NCBI GenBank assembly: GCA_904502075.1
Contig: CAJGDL010000063.1
Coordinates: 1 to 9,557, forward strand
DNA: 9,557 nucleotides
Reading direction: 5' to 3'
Source of the DNA: an uncultured Alistipes sp.
GTDB taxonomy: Bacteria; Bacteroidota; Bacteroidia; Bacteroidales; Rikenellaceae
The notes below the pieces were generated by a model, which saw only the letters and a program-made list of their open reading frames with translations, had not been told where the DNA came from and ran no database searches. The translations under genes and the position numbers were made by a program. Each line of letters begins with the position of its first letter. Position 1 is the first letter of the stretch. Positions 1 through 6,596 of the stretch are shown here, piece by piece.

Positions 1-8
1 AAAACCGA

Positions 9-83
9 CGGGGTGTAGCGCAGTCCGGTTAGCGCACCTGCTTTGGGAGCAGGGGGTCGTGGGTTCGAATCCCGCTACCCCGA
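9..83 (+). tRNA. tRNA-Pro (anticodon TGG)
   Basis: The stretch folds as a full 75-nt cloverleaf. The acceptor stem pairs 9-15 with 76-82, closing with a G-T pair. The D-stem is GCGC/GCGC (18-21 with 32-35). The anticodon stem is CCTGC/GCAGG (37-41 with 49-53) around a TTTGGGA loop, which puts TGG at 44-46. The T-arm is GTGGG-TTCGAAT-CCCGC. The C1:G72 pair and A73 discriminator (position 83) fit bacterial proline tRNAs. CCA is not encoded, so it would be added after transcription. Only 8 bases lie upstream, so its promoter is outside the window. Confidence 0.97.
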
Positions 84-124
84 CTACTTGAAAAGCAATT
101 CAAGGTTTTCATTCCATGACAGTT

Positions 125-199
125 CGGGGTGTAGCGCAGTCCGGTTAGCGCGCCAGCTTCGGGAGTTGGAGGTCGCTGGTTCGAATCCAGTCTCCCCGA
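125..199 (+). tRNA. tRNA-Pro (anticodon CGG)
   Basis: This is a second 75-nt cloverleaf, 41 bases after the first and with an identical 5' half through the D-arm. The anticodon stem CCAGC/GTTGG (153-157 with 165-169) holds the loop TTCGGGA, giving anticodon CGG at 160-162, which reads the CCG proline codon. The T-arm is GCTGG-TTCGAAT-CCAGT, the discriminator is A (199), and no CCA is encoded. The acceptor stem has a T-T mismatch at the sixth pair (130 against 193), where the first tRNA has T-A. The close match and tandem order suggest a local duplication followed by an anticodon change. Both are probably made from one transcript. Confidence 0.96.
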
Positions 200-207
200 C
201 AAAGGAA

Positions 208-233
208 AGACAGCTTCAGGCTGTCTTTTTTTT
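208..233 (+). terminator. Rho-independent terminator of the tRNA-Pro pair
   Basis: A perfect 7-bp stem, AGACAGC (208-214) and GCTGTCT (220-226), surrounds the 5-base loop TTCAG and runs into eight T residues (226-233). It starts 9 bases after the second tRNA, so it closes the tRNA transcript. Confidence 0.9.
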
Positions 234-316
234 GTTTTGGGGGTGGGCGGCCTTGCCTTCGGCAAGCCCTGGTGCCTGCGGGGAGCTCTTCCTGATGCGA
301 GCATCGGGAGGACTTC

Positions 317-350
317 GGATCACCGAAAAAATGGGATCACCGTAAAAATC
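317..350. repeat. Two tandem copies of a 17-bp unit
   Basis: The unit at 317-333 is repeated at once at 334-350. Both copies begin GGATCACCG, and 15 of 17 positions agree. The differences are A to T at unit position 10 and G to C at position 17. No function is evident. Confidence 0.7.
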
Positions 351-369
351 GGGTGGAGAGGGTAAAAAA

Positions 370-407
370 GTTTCTACAATATCGGCAACACCCGATATTG
401 TAGAAAC
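370..407. repeat. Perfect 16-bp inverted repeat (hairpin)
   Basis: GTTTCTACAATATCGG at 370-385 is matched exactly by its reverse complement at 392-407, leaving the 6-base loop CAACAC. There is no T-tract on the + strand side. Read on the - strand, the exit side runs into CTTTTTTACC, which could make it a weak terminator in that direction, though no - strand gene is seen. The right arm overlaps the left end of the larger element at 404-651. Confidence 0.85.
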
Positions 408-651
408 ACACATCGTCATTGCGAACTTTTGCATTTTAGGGGCTATTGGAAAGCGAAGGGATGTCATGCAAAAGTGTGGCAATCTACCGCTTACCGAAAA
501 CCGAGGATTGCCCCAAATCGCCTAATCGACCGGGCGGTTGAGCGAATCTGCAACTCTTTTATAATAGGAAGATCCCCACGAATTTTCATTCAACACCACC
601 AGGCGATGCTATGCCTTAAAATGAAAATTCTCGGGATGACGCAGTGTGTTT
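404..651. repeat. 248-bp element with imperfect 21-bp terminal inverted repeats
   Basis: The left end (404-424) begins AAACACAC and continues through CGTCAT. The right end (631-651) is its inverse, with ATGACG then GTGTGTTT. Aligned over 21 bases, 17 agree. Inside are three hairpins: ATTGC plus ACTTTTGCAT arms (418-434 with 466-483), AATCGCC/GGCGGTT (516-522 with 533-539, one T-G pair), and GAATTTTCATT/AATGAAAATTC (580-590 with 620-630). No reading frame inside looks real. Size, inverted ends and folding fit a non-autonomous MITE-like or palindromic dispersed repeat. Repeats starting CGTCATTGCGA are, from memory, common in bacterial genomes. Copy number cannot be judged from one window. Confidence 0.6.
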
Positions 652-692
652 ATGAGAGGATTTGCCTCTTCGCGCAAATCCTCTCATAAACA
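647..692. repeat. Perfect 19-bp inverted repeat (hairpin)
   Basis: The left arm TGTTTATGAGAGGATTTGC (647-665) is matched exactly by 674-692 around the 8-base loop CTCTTCGC. No T-tract follows on either side, so a standard terminator is unlikely. The left arm overlaps the right end of the 404-651 element, mirroring the hairpin at the other end. Confidence 0.85.
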
Positions 693-832
693 TCTCTCTG
701 CTCCGAAACTCTCAAATGAACCTTTTTCGCCCCACTCACAGAATTTCCTCCTGATCCGCAAAAAGCAACCTCTCGAAAGCGAGATTTTCTCAAAAATTTC
801 GCTTATCTTTGTCCTCTCACTTTCGTGGAAAT

Positions 833-863
833 TTTGCGAAAGCGAAAAAAATTGTTACTTTTG
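833..863 (+). promoter_or_regulatory. Bacteroidota-type promoter for dnaE
   Basis: TTTG at 833-836 is followed, after exactly 19 bases, by TACTTTTG at 856-863. This matches the Bacteroidota primary sigma factor pattern of a -33 TTTG and a -7 TAnnTTTG. Transcription would begin near 869-872, giving a leader of about 45 bases before the dnaE start at 916. The repeated motif CGAAAGCGA (837-845) sits between the two elements. Confidence 0.75.
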
Positions 864-915
864 AAAAATTATTTCTCCTTCTCGCTTGCGGAGGAGTTAT
901 TGGATAGGATACATT

Positions 916-3900
916 ATGCTTGATTTTGTACATCTGCACGTACACTCGCAGTACTCGATTCTCGACGGGCAGGCCTCCATCCCCCGATTGGTGGACAAGG
1001 CCATGCGCGACGGACAGCCCGGTATTGCCATCACCGACCATGGTAATATGTTTGCCATCAAGGAGTTTTATAACTATGTGTCGAAGCAGAATGGCAAGAA
1101 GCATGATAAGATCAAGGGGCTCAAAAAACTCAAGGAGAAGCTTGAACGCTTGCTCAACGAAGAGCCCGAAATGGGGGCCTATATTGCCCGCCTGGAGGCG
1201 GAATTGGAGCCCTTGAGACCCAAAATCGAGAAGGACGAAGCCCTGCCCGAGGAGGCCGAGCATTACAACCGCACCAAGGCGCTTTTGGATGATGTGCTCG
1301 CCATGCAGAAGGATTTCGATTTTTCGGTCGAGAAGGCTGCGGCCAAGATCGAAGAGTTGGAGTCGGTGCCCGACTTTAAGCCCATCATCGGCTGCGAGGT
1401 CTATGTGGCGCGTCGTCGTCTGCACCTCAAGGAGAAGTCCGAGGGCGACCTGGGAGGTTATCACCTCATCCTGTTGGCCAAGAATCAGACCGGTTACCAC
1501 AACCTGATCAAGATCGTCTCGAAGGCTTGGACCGAGGGTTTCTACGGCAATCCGCGTACCGACCGTGTGGAGCTTGAGAAGTACCACGAGGGGCTGATCT
1601 GCTGTTCGGCCTGCCTGGGAGGCGAGATCCCTAAATGTATTACCAACGATCGCTTGGAGGCGGCCGAGGAGGCTGTACAATGGTATAAAAACCTCTTTGG
1701 AGAGGACTATTTCTTGGAGTTGCAACTCCATAAAGCAACGGTCGAGAGGGCCAACCACGAGGCCTATGAGTTGCAGCTCAAGGTGAACGAAAAACTGATC
1801 GAATACTCCGAAAAATTCGGGGTGAAGTTGATCTGCACGAACGACGTACACTTTGTGGATGAGGACAATGCCGAGGCGCACGACCGTCTGATCTGCCTCT
1901 CGACGGGCAAAGATTTGGACGATCCCGATCGTATGCTCTATTCGAAACAGGAGTGGATGAAGACGCGTTCGGAGATGGAGGCCATCTTTGGCGATCGGCC
2001 CGATGCAATGCTCAACACGGTGGAGATCTGCAACCGCGTGGAACACTACTCGATCGACCACTCACCCATCATGCCCAACTTCGAGATTCCCGAAGATTTC
2101 GGCACCGAGGAGGGGTATCGCCGGCAGTTCTCGGAGCAGGATCTCTTCGATGAGTTTACGCGCGACGAGAACGGAAAGGTGGTCATGGAGGAGTCGGCAG
2201 CCCGCAAGAAGATCGAAAAGTTGGGCGGTTACGACAAACTCTACCGCATCAAGCTGGAGGCCGACTACCTGAAAAAACTGACCTACGAAGGGGCGCACAA
2301 ACGATACGGCGAGAGGCTCACCGAGGAGCAAGAGGAGCGATTGAACTTCGAGCTCCACATCATGAAGACGATGGGTTTTCCGGGCTACTTCCTCATTGTG
2401 CAGGATTTTATTCGTGCCGCCCGCGAGGAGCTCGATGTCTCGGTGGGCCCGGGTCGTGGCTCGGCGGCTGGTTCGGCCGTGGCCTACTGCCTCGGGATCA
2501 CCCAGATCGACCCGATTGCCTACGACCTGCTGTTTGAGCGATTCCTGAATCCGGATCGTATCTCGTTGCCCGATATCGACGTCGATTTCGATGACGACGG
2601 TCGTGGTCGCGTACTGAATTGGGTGACCCAAAAGTATGGCAAGGAGAAGGTGGCTCACATCATCACCTACGGTACGATGGCTACGAAGATGGCCATCAAG
2701 GATGTGGCGCGTGTGCAAAAACTGCCTCTGCCCGAGAGCGATCGCCTCTGTAAGTTGGTTCCGGATAAGATTCCCGATAAGAAACTGAATCTGCCCAACG
2801 CCATCGACTATGTGCCCGAGCTGAAGGCGGCGGCCGAATCCACCGAGCCAATCATGCACGACACGATGCGCTATGCCCAGATGTTGGAGGGCAATGTGCG
2901 CGGTACGGGTGTGCATGCCTGCGGAACGATCATCTGCCGCGACGACATTACGGATTGGGTACCGGTCTCGACGGCTGACGATAAGGAGACGGGCGAGAAG
3001 ATGCTCGTGACACAGTACGAGGGTTCGGTGATCGAGGATACGGGACTCATCAAGATGGACTTCCTGGGGTTGAAGACCCTCTCGATCCTGAAGGATGCCG
3101 TGGAGAATATCCGCCAAACCCGCCACAAGGTGGTCGACATCGACGACTTTTCGATCATTACCGACAAGCCGACCTACAAACTCTTCAGCGAGGGGCGCAC
3201 CGTGGGTACGTTCCAGTTCGAGTCGGCCGGCATGCAAAAATACCTGCGCGAGTTGCAGCCCTCGACCTTCGAGGATCTGATCGCCATGAATGCCCTCTAC
3301 CGCCCGGGCCCGATGGACTACATCCCCGACTTTGTCGCCCGTAAGCATGGCCGAAGCCCCATTGTCTATGATATTCCCATCATGGAGAAGTATCTGAAGG
3401 ACACCTACGGCATCACGGTCTATCAGGAGCAGGTGATGCTCTTGTCGCGCGTGCTCGGCAGCTTCACGCGAGGCGAGTCCGATACGCTGCGTAAGGCGAT
3501 GGGTAAGAAGATCAAGTCGAAGCTGGACGAGCTGAGGCCCGAGTTCCTGAAGCGCGGTCAGAAGAATGGCCACGACCCCAAGGTGCTCAAAAAGATCTGG
3601 GCCGACTGGGAGAAGTTCGCCTCCTACGCCTTCAACAAGTCGCACGCAACCTGCTATTCGTGGGTAGCCTTCCAGACCGCCTACCTGAAGGCCAACTATC
3701 CGTCGGAGTATATGGCGGCGGTGCTGACCCGAAACCTCCAGAATATCGAGCAGCTCACGATCTACATGAGCGAGTGCAAGCGTATGGGTATTCCGGTTTT
3801 GGGCCCCGACATCAACGAGTCGATGCGCCAATTCTCGGCTAATGAGAAGGGGGATATCCGTTTCGGCTTGGCCGGCATCAAGGGGGTGGGAGAGGCCGCC

Positions 3901-4896
3901 GTGGAGTCGATTATTACTGAGCGCGAGCGCGGAGGGAACTACAAAGATATCTACGACTTCATCGAGCGTGTGAACTTCTCGGTGGTCAACCGCAAATGCA
4001 TTGAGAGCATGGCCTATGCCGGAGCCTTCGATTCGATCTCCGACTGCCACCGCTGCAAGTTCTTCGCTCCGGCACCCAACGATCCTTCGGGTCCGCTCTT
4101 CCTGGAGCAACTCACGAGCTACGGGCAGCGCTACCAGCAGGAGCGCAACAATGCCCAGCAGAGCCTCTTTGGTGGGGGTGTGGCGGCCGATATCCGTCGC
4201 CCGCAGATACCCATGTGCGAGGAGTGGAGCCAGCTCGAGACGCTGAACCACGAGCGCGACATGATCGGCCTCTACCTCTCGGCCCATCCGCTCGATGCCT
4301 ACAGTGTGATTGTGAAGAATATGCACACCACGAAACTCGAGGAGTTGGATCACCTCGACGAGCTGAAGAATCGCGAGGTGGCCGTGGTCGGCATGGTAAC
4401 CGATGTGCAGCACATGATGACGCGAAACAACCGTCCCTGGGGCCGTTTTAAGCTCAGTGACTACAATGGTACGCACGAATTTTCACTTTTTGGCAAGGAT
4501 TATGAAAATTTTCGTAACTTTGTCAACAAAGATTACTTCCTTTTCGTGCGCGGCAAGGTGCAACCCCGCATGCGATGGGACAAGGAGACGGGGCGTTCGG
4601 TGGCTACGGAGGAGATGGAGTTTAAGATCCTCTCGATGACCCAACTCGCCGAGATGATGGACAACATCAAGTCCATCCAGGTGCGTCTGCCCCTTCCGAT
4701 GATCGACAAGGAGCTCTCGGAGGAGCTCCCGAAGGTGCTCAAGAAGTGCAAAGGAAAGGCGACCCTCTATGTGACGGTCTTCGAACCCGAGACGGGGGTG
4801 AAGGTGGGATTCCTCTCGAAGGGGTTCAAGGTAGAGGTGAGCCAAGAGTTGTTGGCCTGGTTGGACGAGCGCGATTTGGACTATAGTATCGCGTAG
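916..4896 (+). CDS. dnaE: DNA polymerase III subunit alpha (DnaE)
   Basis: This is the catalytic subunit of the replicative DNA polymerase III, extending DNA in the cytoplasm on the beta clamp; 1326 residues. The N-terminal PHP domain shows HLHVH (6-10), DHGN (41-44), GCE (159-161), H183, C233, D310-H312 and H322-D323. Polymerase motifs follow: GPGRGS (511-516), PDIDVDF (552-558) with catalytic D555 and D557, and FEDLIA (785-790) with D787 as third carboxylate, then RPGP (796-799). A helix-hairpin-helix lies near 985-1002, a clamp-binding QQSLF at 1081-1085, and an OB fold at about 1153-1218. A charged, helical insert of about 95 residues (59-152) interrupts the PHP domain. I chose the ATG at 916 because MLDFVHLHVHS fits the family N-terminus and AGGA lies 6 bases before it; an upstream in-frame TTG at 886 is less likely. 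trxA follows. Confidence 0.98.
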   Translation: MLDFVHLHVHSQYSILDGQASIPRLVDKAMRDGQPGIAITDHGNMFAIKEFYNYVSKQNGKKHDKIKGLKKLKEKLERLLNEEPEMGAYIARLEAELEPLRPKIEKDEALPEEAEHYNRTKALLDDVLAMQKDFDFSVEKAAAKIEELESVPDFKPIIGCEVYVARRRLHLKEKSEGDLGGYHLILLAKNQTGYHNLIKIVSKAWTEGFYGNPRTDRVELEKYHEGLICCSACLGGEIPKCITNDRLEAAEEAVQWYKNLFGEDYFLELQLHKATVERANHEAYELQLKVNEKLIEYSEKFGVKLICTNDVHFVDEDNAEAHDRLICLSTGKDLDDPDRMLYSKQEWMKTRSEMEAIFGDRPDAMLNTVEICNRVEHYSIDHSPIMPNFEIPEDFGTEEGYRRQFSEQDLFDEFTRDENGKVVMEESAARKKIEKLGGYDKLYRIKLEADYLKKLTYEGAHKRYGERLTEEQEERLNFELHIMKTMGFPGYFLIVQDFIRAAREELDVSVGPGRGSAAGSAVAYCLGITQIDPIAYDLLFERFLNPDRISLPDIDVDFDDDGRGRVLNWVTQKYGKEKVAHIITYGTMATKMAIKDVARVQKLPLPESDRLCKLVPDKIPDKKLNLPNAIDYVPELKAAAESTEPIMHDTMRYAQMLEGNVRGTGVHACGTIICRDDITDWVPVSTADDKETGEKMLVTQYEGSVIEDTGLIKMDFLGLKTLSILKDAVENIRQTRHKVVDIDDFSIITDKPTYKLFSEGRTVGTFQFESAGMQKYLRELQPSTFEDLIAMNALYRPGPMDYIPDFVARKHGRSPIVYDIPIMEKYLKDTYGITVYQEQVMLLSRVLGSFTRGESDTLRKAMGKKIKSKLDELRPEFLKRGQKNGHDPKVLKKIWADWEKFASYAFNKSHATCYSWVAFQTAYLKANYPSEYMAAVLTRNLQNIEQLTIYMSECKRMGIPVLGPDINESMRQFSANEKGDIRFGLAGIKGVGEAAVESIITERERGGNYKDIYDFIERVNFSVVNRKCIESMAYAGAFDSISDCHRCKFFAPAPNDPSGPLFLEQLTSYGQRYQQERNNAQQSLFGGGVAADIRRPQIPMCEEWSQLETLNHERDMIGLYLSAHPLDAYSVIVKNMHTTKLEELDHLDELKNREVAVVGMVTDVQHMMTRNNRPWGRFKLSDYNGTHEFSLFGKDYENFRNFVNKDYFLFVRGKVQPRMRWDKETGRSVATEEMEFKILSMTQLAEMMDNIKSIQVRLPLPMIDKELSEELPKVLKKCKGKATLYVTVFEPETGVKVGFLSKGFKVEVSQELLAWLDERDLDYSIA

Positions 4897-4968
4897 AACA
4901 CCGAGGCGACCTCTGAAAAAAAAGAAAAACCGATAACTATATTTATAAACCTTAAAAAATTTACAGTT

Positions 4969-5283
4969 ATGGCATTAGCAATTACGAATGAGAATTTCAA
5001 GGAGGTAACGGCAACGGATCTGCCCGTTGTGATCGATTTTTGGGCTGAGTGGTGTGGTCCCTGCCGCATGGTAACCCCCCTGATCGAGGAGATGGCTACG
5101 GAGTTTGAGGGCAAGGCCGTGATCGCCAAGTGCGACGTGGAGTCGGCTGACGAGATCGCCATGCAGTTCCGTGTGCGCAACATCCCCACGATCCTCTTCA
5201 TCAAGAACGGTGAGGTGAAGGACAAGCAGGTAGGTGCCTGCTCGAAGGATGTCCTGGTGGCCAAGCTCCAGGCCCTGCTCTAA
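4969..5283 (+). CDS. trxA: Thioredoxin
   Basis: A 104-residue cytoplasmic thioredoxin, the normal length for the family, which reduces protein disulfides with electrons from thioredoxin reductase. The active site WCGPC is at 28-32, the buried acid at D23 in VIDFWAEW, and the cis-proline at P73 in NIPT. An added Cys at 55 and another near residue 93 lie outside the active site. There is no signal peptide, so it is not one of the exported thioredoxin-like proteins. It lies 72 bases after dnaE on the same strand. No good promoter is visible in the gap, so read-through from dnaE is likely. The region before the ATG is A/T-rich without a Shine-Dalgarno site, as usual in Bacteroidota. The 6-bp repeat ATAACT/AGTTAT (4933-4938 with 4965-4970) reaches into the start codon and could fold over it. 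Confidence 0.97.
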   Translation: MALAITNENFKEVTATDLPVVIDFWAEWCGPCRMVTPLIEEMATEFEGKAVIAKCDVESADEIAMQFRVRNIPTILFIKNGEVKDKQVGACSKDVLVAKLQALL

Positions 5284-5305
5284 TCCTTTTCGGGATGAAA
5301 CCAAG

Positions 5306-5343
5306 AATCCCCGCACCATTCGGTGCGGGGATTTCTTCTTTGG
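5306..5343 (+). terminator. Rho-independent terminator after trxA
   Basis: A perfect 12-bp stem, AATCCCCGCACC (5306-5317) with GGTGCGGGGATT (5322-5333), surrounds the loop ATTC and is followed by a T-rich tail TTTCTTCTTT. It lies 22 bases after the trxA stop and closes the dnaE-trxA unit. Confidence 0.92.
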
Positions 5344-5489
5344 GGCGTGCACTTGCTACTCCGTGGATAGCATGAAAAAGATGAGAAAGATTTTGAAAAA
5401 ACGGAGGATGCAAGGTGGATTTTTTGGAAAAGAGCGAAAATCATCGCTGCGAGCCCCGCTTCAGAGAAATAAATTCCACACTCCTCATC

Positions 5490-5517
5490 TTGAATTCCTA
5501 AATTTTCATTACCTTTG
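5490..5517 (+). promoter_or_regulatory. Probable Bacteroidota-type promoter for the yitT-miaB-helicase unit
   Basis: TACCTTTG at 5510-5517 matches the TAnnTTTG element exactly. A TTG at 5490-5492 could be the upstream element, but its 17-base spacing is shorter than the usual 19 or so. Transcription would begin near 5523-5526, giving a leader of about 60 bases. That leader contains a GCCCTT/AAGGGC stem (5528-5533 with 5542-5547). The bases between the trxA terminator and this site (5344-5489) hold nothing I can assign. Confidence 0.65.
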
Positions 5518-5586
5518 TACATTAAATGCCCTTGGCCCCGAAAGGGCGACACGAAAATTGGAAAAACCTAAAACACAAAACTTAAT

Positions 5587-6585
5587 ATGAAAGAAAAATT
5601 GTACAAACTGATCGAACCGGCCTTCTCTTGGGAGTGGTGGCGTTCGTGGCTCCTGATCTTTGTCGGCTGTGCCATCATGGGATCGGGCTTCGTCTTCTTT
5701 GTGAACCCCTACAACTTTGTGCCGGGTGGAGTCTATGGTCTGGGTATTGTGCTCCACAACATCTTCCCCTCGGTGCAGGTGGGTACCTTCGGCTATATGT
5801 TCGACATTCCGCTGATGATCACTGCAGTCTTGATCTTCGGAGGTCAGTTTGGTGCCCGCACCGTGGCGGCAGCCCTCTTTACGCCGGGCTTCATGAACGT
5901 CCTCACGCGCCTGGTATATCCCGATCAGGCTGCCGTGGAGTCGCTGGATCCTGCCCTCTTGTTGGGTGGTAACCTCGACCTCTCGGGCGACCTCCTCTTC
6001 ACGGCCATCATCGGTGCCACGATTATCGGTATCGGCCAGGGTATCGTAGTGCGTCAGCAGGCCACGACGGGCGGTACCGACATCATCGGTATGCTCATGC
6101 AGAAGTTCCTGGGCATCAAGTTCTCGACCGGTATTCTGATTGCCGACGGTGCCGTGGTGATCTCGGGTCTTTTGGTCATCGGTTTCGGTCTTGGTATCGA
6201 GGGCGAGGCCCAGGGCGGTTGGGTGCTGACCCTCTATTCGCTCATCAACATCTTTGTGGCCTCGCGTGTAGTGGCGCGTGTGCTCGATGGAGCCTCCTAC
6301 GATAAACTCCTCTTCATCAACAGCAAGGATCACCACGAGGAGATGCGTCGCTTCATCATCGAGGATCTCGACCGCTCGGCCACCTACATCAAGGCCCGCG
6401 GTATGTACACGGGCAACGAGCGCGAGCTGATCTTCCTGGTGATTTCGCGCAAAGAGGTACGCCAGGTACAGCACAAGATCCGCGAGATCGACCCCGGAGC
6501 CTTTGTGGTGGTAACCGATGCCTACGACACCTTCGGAGAGGGCTTCAAGCCGCTGCCCTCGCCGGATGAGATGAAGGCCGAATAA
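5587..6585 (+). CDS. YitT family membrane protein (DUF161 + DUF2179)
   Basis: A 332-residue inner-membrane protein of the YitT family. After a short polar start with a WEWWRSW segment, hydrophobic helices lie near residues 20-40, 45-60, 70-86, 136-158, 180-203 and 210-233. The NPYNFVPGGVYG stretch (40-51) and TTGGTDI (160-166) are the conserved glycine-rich turns of the family. From about 235 a soluble domain follows and ends in TDAYDTFGEGF, the hallmark of the DUF2179 domain, which is probably cytoplasmic and possibly ligand-binding. The substrate of this family is not established, so a transport role is only inferred. It is first in a co-directional run; miaB starts 11 or 83 bases later depending on its start. 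A promoter with TACCTTTG lies about 70 bases upstream. No Shine-Dalgarno site is present, and the leader is A-rich. Confidence 0.93.
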   Translation: MKEKLYKLIEPAFSWEWWRSWLLIFVGCAIMGSGFVFFVNPYNFVPGGVYGLGIVLHNIFPSVQVGTFGYMFDIPLMITAVLIFGGQFGARTVAAALFTPGFMNVLTRLVYPDQAAVESLDPALLLGGNLDLSGDLLFTAIIGATIIGIGQGIVVRQQATTGGTDIIGMLMQKFLGIKFSTGILIADGAVVISGLLVIGFGLGIEGEAQGGWVLTLYSLINIFVASRVVARVLDGASYDKLLFINSKDHHEEMRRFIIEDLDRSATYIKARGMYTGNERELIFLVISRKEVRQVQHKIREIDPGAFVVVTDAYDTFGEGFKPLPSPDEMKAE

Positions 6586-6596
6586 TTATAGATTTT

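Larger units (their letters stand above)
234..915. other. Gene-free region between the tRNAs and dnaE
   Basis: I find no convincing gene in these roughly 680 bases. Short open frames exist on both strands but run across the hairpins and resemble no family. From left to right it holds a 6-bp stem CTTGCC/GGCAAG (252-266), a 17-bp tandem duplication (317-350), a cluster of hairpins and an inverted-repeat element (370-692), and an A/T-rich stretch of about 140 bases (693-832) with nothing assignable. Last come the dnaE promoter (833-863) and its leader. Structured repeats and the absence of coding suggest a landing site for small non-coding elements. Confidence 0.75.

Noticed and set aside
370..692. 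A CRISPR array or attachment site for an integrated element
   Set aside because: The palindromes differ from each other and do not repeat at regular spacing, so it is not a CRISPR array. No integrase and no duplicated tRNA 3' end beyond the two full tRNAs is present, so there is no support for an integration site.
804..811. TATCTTTG as a second promoter for dnaE
   Set aside because: It matches the -7 element, but the bases 19 upstream (781-784, GAGA) do not resemble TTTG, and a better pair lies at 833-863.
429..864. Short + strand open frames between the tRNAs and dnaE
   Set aside because: They read through hairpin arms and the dnaE promoter, have no recognisable start context, and change composition with each repeat.
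817..2061. 414-residue open frame on the - strand
   Set aside because: It is antisense to the PHP region of dnaE, which is certain from its motifs. The translation shows no family features and is a by-product of high GC codon use.
2062..4476. 804-residue open frame on the - strand
   Set aside because: It lies fully antisense to the dnaE polymerase domain and consists of His/Leu/Val/Arg-rich sequence typical of a shadow frame.
4938..4945. TATATTTA as an independent trxA promoter
   Set aside because: It misses the final G of TAnnTTTG and has no TTTG at the right distance upstream.
5372..5590. Possible small basic protein of 72 residues starting MKKMRKILKKRR
   Set aside because: It starts after the trxA terminator, runs across the promoter at 5490-5517 and overlaps the yitT start. 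It shows no recognisable domain and its composition follows the A/T-rich intergenic DNA.
5509..6474. 321-residue open frame on the - strand opposite the YitT gene
   Set aside because: The + strand frame has clear membrane helices and a DUF2179 ending, while the - strand frame is His/Asp/Glu-rich with no motif and crosses the promoter.
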